Shown here piece after piece: positions 1-8,200 of a stretch of 25,218 bases of DNA (its first letter is position 1; every line of letters begins with the position of its first letter). Source of the DNA: Cruorifilaria tuberocauda (taxonomy: Eukaryota > Nematoda > Chromadorea > Rhabditida > Onchocercidae); contig JABVXU010000707.1 in NCBI GenBank assembly GCA_013365365.1, positions 1 to 25,218 on the forward strand. Reading direction: 5' to 3'. Below the pieces are notes generated by a model, which searched no databases, was not told where the DNA came from, and was given only the letters and a program-made list of their open reading frames with translations. The position numbers were made by a program, and so were the translations under genes.

Positions 1-321
1 TTTAGCTTAGCATAGCATATGACCTGCTTTAGCTTAGCATAGCATACGACCTGCTTTAGCTTAGGTAGCATATGACCTGCTTTAGCTTAGGTAGCATATG
101 ACCTGCTTTAGCTTAGCATAGCATATGACCTGCTTTAGCTTAGCATATAGCATATGACCTGCTTTAGCTTAGGTAGCATATGACCTGCTTTAGCTTAGCA
201 TAACATATGACCTGCTTTAGCTTAGCATAACATATGACCTGCTTTAGCTTAGCATAGCATATGACCTGCTTTAGCTTAGCATAGCATATGACCTGCTTTA
301 GCTTAGGTAGCATATGACCTG
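1..321. repeat. 26-29 bp minisatellite, about 12 copies, open at the left edge
   Basis: Head-to-tail copies of a unit beginning tttagcttag and ending catatgacctgc. Three length classes are visible. The 27-bp class (for example 1-27, 107-133, 243-269) has gcatagcatatg in the middle. The 26-bp class (55-80, 81-106, 163-188, 297-322) has ggtagcatatg. One 29-bp unit lies at 134-162. Two adjacent copies (189-242) share a gcataacatatg variant, so blocks of identical variants have been duplicated together. The array starts at base 1, so its true length is unknown. It decays abruptly after 321 into non-repetitive AT-rich sequence. Confidence 0.97.
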
Positions 322-1698
322 TTTTACTTGAGAGTATCTACACAAAGATTTCGCAACATATAATTTCATCATATACAAATTTAACATTTCCTTTTAAAGT
401 GCTTTACAGCGATTGATAAATGATGAAATAGAATAAATTCTATAAAGCCTCCCTAATTTTATGATTACTGTAATTAATTAATATGACATTTAAATGATGA
501 ATTCTTGAAAAGATTTTAAATATTCGGATTTTCCGACAGAGAGAAGAAGAAATATTAATTTGCAAGAAAAAAAGGAAAGAATTCTTTCCTTCTGTTTGTA
601 TCAAACCATTCTTTTGTTTTAATTATGGTAATTAATTAATTAATATACCAGTAATATGACATTTAAAAAGAGAAAAATAAAATAAAAGTGATTTAAAGTC
701 TTCTCTTCTCATTTCGAAAATAGTTATAAAGCCTGGAAATGGAACAACAATAACGATTCATTATTTAACGATTAATGTTCCTCTAAGATAAATAAAACTT
801 TCGTATCACATTATTCCTTTTTTAATTTTTTTAAATTTAATTCTTTTTATTTAAAATCAGTCTTTTTTTATTTTAATTTAATTTTTTTTTTCAAATTTAT
901 TTTTTTATTTTAATTTTTTTAATTGTAATTGCTTTTTAATCTTTCAATTCTTCTTTTTTAATCAAAAAGAATTTTTTTTAATGTGTCATTAATATGACAT
1001 TTAAAATAATTGGAGTTTAGAAAGAAAAGAATAAAAGCAATTTAAAGTTCCTTTTCTCATTTCGTAAATCGTTGTAAAGTCTGGAAATAGAACAACAATA
1101 ACGATTTATGTCTGTCTAAGTTAAGTGAAGTTAAACGATTTATGTCTCTTTAAGCTACATAAAGTTTATTCATCATTTATGATTCAAAGTAATTTATCGA
1201 TTTCCACGTCTATTTTGTAAGCGGAAATGAGGAATTGATTGGTTGCTTTGTTCAATTAAGTTTAATTTACCTGTTTGTTACCTGTGCAAACTTTAAAAGC
1301 ACTTGAAAAAAAACAAATGTAGTAAACAAAGTAAACAAACTATAAGTTAAAACTATCAAAAATTTTATATTCTATAAAATTCTATAAAAAATTCTTTAAA
1401 ATAATATCAAAAATTTAATATCAGAAATTTTATGTACTATAAAATTCTTTAAAAATACTATCAGAAATTTAATGACATAAATTTTATAACCTATAAAATT
1501 CTATAAAATATCAGAAATTTTGAATAATTTTGTAAAAAATGTCAATTCTATTATTCGTAGGAAAAAATTCCTTTACCTTTTTTAGGTTCATTAATTTCTT
1601 CAAATGATATTCGAAATTTTAATGTGATATATAACGATAACTTTTATTTCCTTTTTAATTCTTTCCATTTTTATTCATTTAATTTGAAATGAAATGGG
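322..1698. other. Gene-free AT-rich stretch with degenerate direct repeats
   Basis: No reading frame, splice-site pair or RNA gene is supportable here. The sequence is dominated by poly-A/poly-T runs, and 820-980 is especially T-rich. An imperfect direct repeat links 654-790 with 992-1120: both begin atatgacatttaaa, continue through cttttctcatttcg or a close form, then give taaagcctggaaatg / taaagtctggaaata and the shared words gaacaacaataacgatt. A third copy of the leading atatgacatttaaa words is at 480-493. This looks like an old segmental or transposon-derived duplication, but no terminal structure identifies its family. Confidence 0.6.
1356..1522. repeat. Degenerate AT-rich tandem repeat
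   Basis: Phrases of the form atcagaaatttta...ctataaaattct recur about four times with variable spacing. The copies are diverged and the composition is almost pure A+T, so boundaries are approximate and slippage from simple sequence is possible. Confidence 0.5.
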
Positions 1699-1756
1699 AA
1701 AAAAAAGCGCATTTGGTCGATATTGTTAACGACATCGATCAAATGCGCTTTTTTTT
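1699..1756. other. Strong inverted repeat / hairpin, 23-bp stem
   Basis: Left arm 1699-1721 pairs with 1734-1756 over 23 positions, all Watson-Crick except one G-T pair (1716 with 1739). The loop is 12 nt (1722-1733) and itself contains gttaac. The core of the stem includes gcgcattt, unusually GC-containing for its surroundings, and the outer eight pairs are A-T. The flanks give no target-site duplication that I can identify. It could be a remnant of a small foldback element or a structured RNA; function unknown. Confidence 0.85.
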
Positions 1757-1937
1757 TAAACAAATACCTTTCATTCAATATAACTTAACAAAAGATTATA
1801 TGCCATAAAATAATATAATATTCATTTTTTCTAAATTATTAAATAAATATAATTATTAATTATAACTCGTATTCTGTAGCTGAAAAAGCGAGGAAAGGAC
1901 GAATGAAGAAATCCTTTGTTCTTCAAATTAATATTGT

Positions 1938-2228
1938 AAGCTAAATGTATGCTTGAAGCTAAATGTATGCTTGTGGTTTCAAGCTTTGTTAGGGAAATTC
2001 TTTGTTCTTAAATTTAAAATTGTAAGTTAAATGTATGCTTATAGTTTCAAGCTTTGTTAGGGAAATTCTTTGTTCTTAAATTTAAAATTGTATGTTAAAT
2101 GTATGCTTGTAGTTTCAAACTTTGTTAGGGAAATTCTTTGTTCTTAAATTTAAAATTGTAGGCTAAAATGTATGCTTGTGGTTTTCAAGCTTTGTCTCGA
2201 AAATTATTTGTTTTTCAATTTAAAATTA
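1938..2228. repeat. 68-bp tandem repeat, about 4 copies
   Basis: The unit contains aaatgtatgcttgtagtttc, aagctttgttagggaaattc and tttgttcttaaatttaaaattgta in order. The phrase agggaaattc starts at 1991, 2059 and 2127, giving an exact 68-bp period over three copies. A fourth, more diverged copy (with tttgtctcgaaaattatttg) ends near 2228. A partial unit duplication (gctaaatgtatgcttg twice) starts the array around 1938-1972. No coding potential. Confidence 0.92.
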
Positions 2229-2229
2229 T

Positions 2230-2600
2230 ACATACACATTTGATTGGTCTTGATCATCCCTCCTCCAGAATAAAGAAAGTCCCAAGCAGATGAGCATTAA
2301 AGGTTTGGTTTTCAGGGAGGGTGGTTTACTTAACGAAAGGGTAAACCAGTACCAAATTACTTTGTCTGACTAATATCGTTTTTTTGATACTGGGCTGGAT
2401 ATTTTAGAAAATTTCAACGTGTTAATGTCGTGTTATTGTATACTAGCAAGTCTGAAATAATAAAAGTTTAATGAGCCAAGTTTGAGGTACACCCAAAGTA
2501 TAAGCAATCACATCTGCCTGACATAAAGGTTAACAGTTTGCTTACTTACGAATAGAAGGAAAGACTGTCAAGGCCAATGAAGATCGTCAACAATAACAGT
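2230..2600. other. Higher-complexity block with two alternative hairpins
   Basis: This block is visibly less AT-rich and less repetitive than its neighbours. tggtttac at 2322-2329 pairs perfectly with gtaaacca at 2341-2348. The next helix, ccagtaccaaa at 2346-2356 with tttgatactgg at 2383-2393 (one mismatch), reuses three of the same bases, so the two cannot both form fully. The SL1-like sequence at 2465-2486 lies in this block. No protein reading frame or known RNA consensus covers the whole. It may be a decayed mobile element or an undescribed RNA locus. Confidence 0.4.
2465..2486 (+). ncRNA. Spliced-leader SL1-like sequence (possible SL RNA gene, variant or relic)
   Basis: From memory of the canonical 22-nt nematode SL1, 19 of 22 positions match in register; the mismatches are at leader positions 1, 9 and 11. 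The 3' half, ccaagtttgag (2476-2486), matches completely. It is followed at once by gtac, which places a GT donor exactly where an SL RNA has one, and then by acacccaaag, resembling the acccaaag of the SL RNA intron part. I see no convincing Sm-binding site (aattttg type) in the next 80 nt, and the distance to the acccaaag word is shorter than usual. A decayed SL RNA copy, a retroposed leader, or a chance match are all possible. Confidence 0.3.
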
Positions 2601-2601
2601 A

Positions 2602-2816
2602 TATTCAACTGATAATTGATAATAATTGAACTTTAAACTGATATTAATATTAAATTTTGATATTAAATTTTTTTTTTCATTTTAGCTATTGGTTAAGGTA
2701 AAATTGTATGATTAACACAAAAGATGATATGTCATGGAATAATATAATTAAGTTTAATTACGAAGTAAATATAATTATTAATTATAGTTCGTATTCAACT
2801 GATAATTGATAATAAT
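2602..2816. repeat. Direct repeat (25 bp perfect) and related dispersed copy
   Basis: The 25 bases at 2602-2626, starting tattcaactgataattgat, recur exactly at 2792-2816. The stretch 2719-2796 (aaaagatgatatgtcatgg ... aaatataattattaattata, then cgtattc) is a diverged copy of 1790-1874, indicating a dispersed element of about 80 bp. Composition is AT-rich and no ends are diagnostic. Confidence 0.75.
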
Positions 2817-2819
2817 AAA

Positions 2820-4990
2820 TTTAATTAAATCAATTTTACCTTTAAATTTTAGCTATTGATTAAAGTAAAAAAAATTGCATGCTATATGATAAATGAAATT
2901 TTAATTATAATTTAATGATTTACAACTTTTACTGTTCATTCCGATAGTTACGGTGAATCAATATCAATTCCGGTGGATTAGATGGATTTAAAATTACGCT
3001 TTATCCATTATCGACTCTGATAGGTCCGATGGATGTGACACCATTTCTTTTTACTCAATATTAATTCCGGTAAATTCGACGAATAGAGAGTACCATTCTA
3101 TACTCATTACCAATTAGATCTAACAGATATAACATTATGCTTAACATTTCATTACAATGTTAAATATATGGAATAAGTGTTACTTTATCTCAAGTTTTAG
3201 CAATTTCGAGATTTAAAGAACTGCAATGTTTAGAAATATAGTTATTTCGACGTTGTTCTACTGATAAGAATTGCATTGTAAATCAAAATTATTGAGATTA
3301 TTCAACCTATAAGTTACTATATCAAGTTTAATAAATGGACTACTTATATGCTCATTTTTAATTCTATCATATATGTAATCGGAGATTTTTGAATATCTGA
3401 ATAATACAGGTGAATTTATTAATTCGTTTTCAATATATCCCAGAAAAAAAAGTACATCGGTGGGAAAAACATGATATGAATATGAATGTAAAGATCACCA
3501 AAGTTTTAGAGTAAGATTCATTAGTTGAACACTAGTACGATCATACAGTAAGACCATCTGAACAGTATTTGTACCAAATTTGATATTATCTTCCCGTTTA
3601 AACAGTATTACCATCAATCCTGATATTATACGAATTGCAAACATATTAAATGTAAAACATATATATATAAATATAAATATCTATATATATATATAAGTCA
3701 TTAATTGTGAAAAATAATGATAAAAATGATAAAACTAAAACAAAATAGCATAACAAACCGTAATCAATCAAATTAAACTTTATAAAAACAGGTAATGATG
3801 TATCCAATTAATAATAATTTAACGTCAATGATGACATTGAAAAATGACATGGAATTCTTTTCTTTTACTTTTTTTTTCTTACTAATATGCTATATAAATG
3901 CTTAAAAACTAAGCGAATACTGTAACAGTAAGTAATATGGAAATTAAAAGTCTTATTGCATGAGCATTTTTAAAATATTTTAGCAATTAAATTAATAAAT
4001 GATACGAAAAATGACACAATAAGTGACAAAAAAAAAATAAAGCTGCTGTTAATGAAAAAAACAAAGGACAGACACAAACACATACACAGCAGATAAACAT
4101 CATGCTTACACATTGTTGCAACAACAACAGCAAGATAATATAATATATCACAACTGCTTAATGAAAAAAAAAAAAGAAAGAAATCCTGTACAAATATTAC
4201 GATTATCATACAATTCAAAAAATGTTTATTTTATCATCAAATTTTTCAATTTGATGATAAAGTAAGAGAAATAGGAAAATACTGAGTGCTAAAGGAAAAG
4301 ATAGAGAAATATGTGATAAAAACAGTAAAGGAAAATGATATTATTGCATTCATTTTATAAATATTAAAAAGGAAATAAAATAAATGACATTTCTATTAAT
4401 ATCTTATTATAGATAGTATTATTTTCTGAACAGTTATTCTGCAAAAATCACAGAAGCAATTTCGTAATGATTATTTTAAGTTAGGAATGATCGTGCTTGC
4501 AAATGTACCATTTTATGGTATAAGTTAAGAAATTTCCCAATCATTCTACGATAAATTTAAATTCATCGTTGCCTGTTATGGAACAAAGTTAAATAAAAAT
4601 TGAAAAATCATAAATACAGAAAAAATATATACATGTTGTACGCACAAACTACACTTAAACAAAGCAATTGTATCGCTGGTTAAAGAAACATGCAAAATCG
4701 ATTGATTTATAAAGCCTCCCGGGATAAAACTACAGGGCTAACATTATCTTTTCTAAAACACTCAATGATAGCAATCAACATTCTTCATACTTCAGGGAAA
4801 AGTTTCATGCAATAATGTTCTACATATATGCTAGCAAATGCGATAAAAAATCATTAAATTAGGAGAAACCAATAAACAACTAGACTGAAAGTTTCCTATC
4901 ATTCCATATATATGTAACACTATCTAATTCTACGGATGTAAATTATATGAACTACATTAAATTCTAGGAAATACCACCACTTTGTGCTTA
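2820..4990. other. Gene-free region downstream of the lin-59/ASH1 gene
   Basis: No exon chain is supportable on either strand. Visible structure: a small duplicated phrase (caatatcaattccggtgga near 2959 and caatattaattccggtaaa near 3057), an AT/TA microsatellite at about 3658-3697, and the hairpin at 4230-4261. The part nearest the gene may carry its 3' untranslated region; no AATAAA-type signal lies close to the stop, and the nearest exact one on the minus strand is ttt att (4225-4230) on the plus strand, about 780 nt past the stop codon. Confidence 0.5.
4230..4261. other. Perfect 13-bp hairpin next to a poly(A)-signal word
   Basis: tttatcatcaaat (4230-4242) and atttgatgataaa (4249-4261) are exact reverse complements around a 6-nt loop. 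On the minus strand, the strand of lin-59, the right arm comes first and the hairpin runs directly into AATAAA (plus-strand tttatt, 4225-4230). A role in 3'-end formation is only an inference. Confidence 0.7.
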
Positions 4991-5006
4991 AAAAAAATTT
5001 TTCATG

Positions 5007-5225
5007 TCAATGACGGAACTGGCGTAATCGTTTCTGTTTTGATAACTTATCAGATGAGCAGCTTATAGCACCAGTTGGTTCTCTTTTTTTGCCCATTATC
5101 GGCAAATGCTGCAGAACTATTTCTAAATTAGCCATTTGTTGTCGTCTTTTTTTGATTATGCAATTATTGTCCTCCGTAGTATTAGAACGAGCGAAATTCT
5201 TCATATCTTGTTCCATTACGAAAGG
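5007..5225 (-). CDS. lin-59: lin-59/ASH1 exon 19: C-terminal tail and stop
   Basis: This final exon of 219 bp gives 72 residues (1542-1613) and TGA at 5009-5007. It opens [11 protein letters not shown], in phase with exon 18. The tail contains [19 protein letters not shown] followed by basic residues and ends [10 protein letters not shown]. This resembles the very C-terminal motif of vertebrate ASH1L (an Arg-rich helix with leucines, then a Lys/Arg-rich end), which argues that the tail is genuine and the protein complete. Confidence 0.9.
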   Translation of the reverse strand, partial: PFVMEQDMKNFARSNTTEDNNCIIKKRRQQMANLEIVLQHLPIMGKKREPTGAISCSSDKLSKQKRLRQFRH

Positions 5226-8200
5226 CTGAAATTAAAAACTTCTCATTTATCAGATGTCCATGAAAAAGTATACGGACTTCCAAATCCTCATATGGCTTCA
5301 CAATTCATTATATGTATATTAAATTGCAATATGAAAAACTAGGGTTGGCCTGAAAACCTGAAACCATTCTAAAATATTTCAGTCATTACCGTAAATGTTC
5401 TAGTAATGGTCAACTTCTGTTTGAAGGGTGAAAAAATGAGCGGATCAGTATTAATGTAATACTGGTTCTTTGCAAGAACTTTTTCGAACTTTGAATTTTT
5501 TCCTGTCTGATATTCCACAAAGTATACATCCTGCAAAAGCATCAAGCTCTTAAAATCTTTTTATACATGCATGATGGTGTAGATTTGTTCAATACATAAT
5601 TGACCATATTGAGATCCAATATTTTTGAGACTAATTAGTAGCCCGCAGTTATTAAAGTAACAGAAAATCAACTGAACTGAAACTATAGTCTTTGACCTTT
5701 TCCAAAAATTATTGCAAATTCAACTCTAATTATTCATTATGATCCTTCAATTTCAATAATAACTAACAGTTTACGTATTAAACCAATCTAGGAGAAACAT
5801 ACCGCTTCTTCATAATGAGGCAACTTCGGTCTTCCAAGACAGTAAATACTTGGCTCCAAAGCCAAGCAACGCCCAACAACAGCATCAAGTGGTAGTGTAT
5901 CATACATACTGGTCGCGAAAAGCTTAAAAAAAATTCTCAAGCGACAACTTATACAAAGCTTGGTACACTAACATCGGTCAAATGATCACGCATATATGTC
6001 ACTAATCAACGGTTTTTTTTAAATTAATAATACTGCAAAAATACTACTAATTGGCAACTTCGATCATAACTTTAGACAAAGATTCTATGTTATCATCGCG
6101 TGCAATTTACACTACTATTGAAGATAGAATATCAAATATGATCATCATATATGATAAAATGCAAGAAATAAAATTCACTTCTTTTTCGTGGAATAATTTG
6201 CCCGGTTCGCAATAGACTTCATGTGGTCGTGCGTAATAGAAACCGAAAACATATTTCTGTCCCTCAAACGAGAAAAGACGTTCGATACGGAAGCATCTAA
6301 CATCCTTACGGTGAAATGACACTGGACAAAACTCTTTATCAGTTTCTTCTATTTCAGTACGAATTACAGATGCCACGGCACCACTCTGTTTCGTGCATTC
6401 CACCAATCGTCGCAGTAATAATTTATGCTAAAATAAAAAAAAGGGATTTGATCAGGTGGAACAGTCACTGCTTCCGATTAAATTATTTTTGATTAAAAAA
6501 AGCCCCATCAAAAGCAATGCTGTTTTTCTCTCGTTTTTCGACTTAATCCAAATTGCAAAATGATAAAAAGTATAGGAAATCAATGAATACACTTACATTA
6601 TCGTTTTCAAGTTTCTGCACATATACTGTTTCGCTCAGACGCACTTGCAGATGTCGTGAATTCACCAATGTTCGATAATAACTGCAGTTCTTGAAATTAT
6701 AACCGGGTTGAATACGCAGTGGAACTGATGCCGCCGATGTGCGTTGAGAATTTCGAACACAAATAATACAAACAAAATCCTAAAGTAAATTTAGGCAATA
6801 TTTTAGGACAAAAAACTAGATGTGAAAAATGCTAAAGATTAGCAAAAAGATATAAAACTCAAAATTGTTTAAATGTCCAGCACTCAAATACATTAATGCT
6901 ATTGCAAAATTTTACTTTAACTCCACTCGATGGTTTCTCATCGAAAACACATTCTTCATGAAGCCAAAAATTGCACTTTTCACATTGTATCATAGGTCCG
7001 TCATCATCTGTTGTACCACATATACAACGCACACAATCCGAATTAGTTTCAACTACGCCAAGATATGAAAAACTGTCATGATCGTATGAGCCAACCGCAA
7101 TCTGTAACCAAAAGTTCTTAATCATACCAGAAAAATTACAATAAAAACATTTATATAAATTATTTCTAAAATATTTTTAAAAAGCTACAAATCTCTCGAA
7201 GTACTTCAAAGACAAATCTCTGGAAGCACTTTAATGAAATGAAATAAAATAATTAAAGAACATAAACAAACATACTGGAGAATCAAGATATTTGTAGTCA
7301 ATTGCCGCTGCCAACGTTCGATGAGGTCCGGTTTTAGATTTCCTTCGGTTCTGCTGATGCAGTTGATAATAACTTTTACCATATTTCCTCGACTGACGTG
7401 TGTATTTTGCTTTTATCGAAGCAAAACTTGTACGCCAAACATCTAGCTTCCGTCGATCCAGAGGTCTACCAGATTTACTAAGCAAACTGTTAACTTTCAA
7501 TTCGATGGATTCTAGTATTTCCAAGATTGTACCGGTGGAAGCATACTGCTCACGAACTTCGGTTATGAAATTTGACAATTTTTTGAGTTGCTTTTTGGAA
7601 GCTATTTTAGAATCGCTTAACTTCATGACTACTTCTCCACAGAGTTGCTCCAAACGCACATCATTGTTATTCACTGAAGGATTTGTCGAAGACGTTTTCG
7701 AAGCTCTGCTTTGGCTTCGAGATCGAGATCCTATAAAATAAAGTCATTCGAAATACTTCGCCTGTTAAAGCTGAAAAAATTCTACTTGGATTAGTTGCAA
7801 ATTTTGAGACCAGTCAACTTTCTATGTTCACCACAGCCACCAGCAGTGTAGAGAACTTTGGGAATCATTAAATTACTTTATCTGACCACCACTTAGGCTA
7901 ATTACTGGCTTGCTCATATCAGCTGAAAATAAATAGCCATAATCAGCTTATCCTATTAAAACATATTTACCATTTGCCATCTTTAGCAAGCATAAAGACA
8001 AATTAACTTCATCTCTTCTAAATTATTAGGTTAAAACATCGACAGATCTGACAGAAAAAAAAGCAAAAAAATCTTACCCTTTTTAAATTTCTTTAGTTTA
8101 CATGCTGCAGACTTTTGTACATTCCTCAGCAAAAGCAAACGCGTATTACGCGCCAACTCCTTCTCTCGATTATTCATAATAGCATTTTTATTAAGAAAAT

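Noticed and set aside
2545..2600. Exon-like piece with a GTAAGTAAG donor on the minus strand
   Set aside because: A donor-like word and a tttcag further on exist, but the open stretch is very short, has no partner exons and encodes nothing recognisable.
3970..4218. An 82-codon minus-strand Phe/Leu/Ser-rich frame
   Set aside because: A composition-driven frame in AT-rich sequence downstream of lin-59; no homology or splicing support.
7890..7922. Possible cassette exon in the intron between exons 12 and 13
   Set aside because: There is a good acceptor (attttcag) and 33 in-frame bases, but the donor (GTGGTC) is poor and direct joining of exons 12 and 13 already restores a Gly codon in phase.
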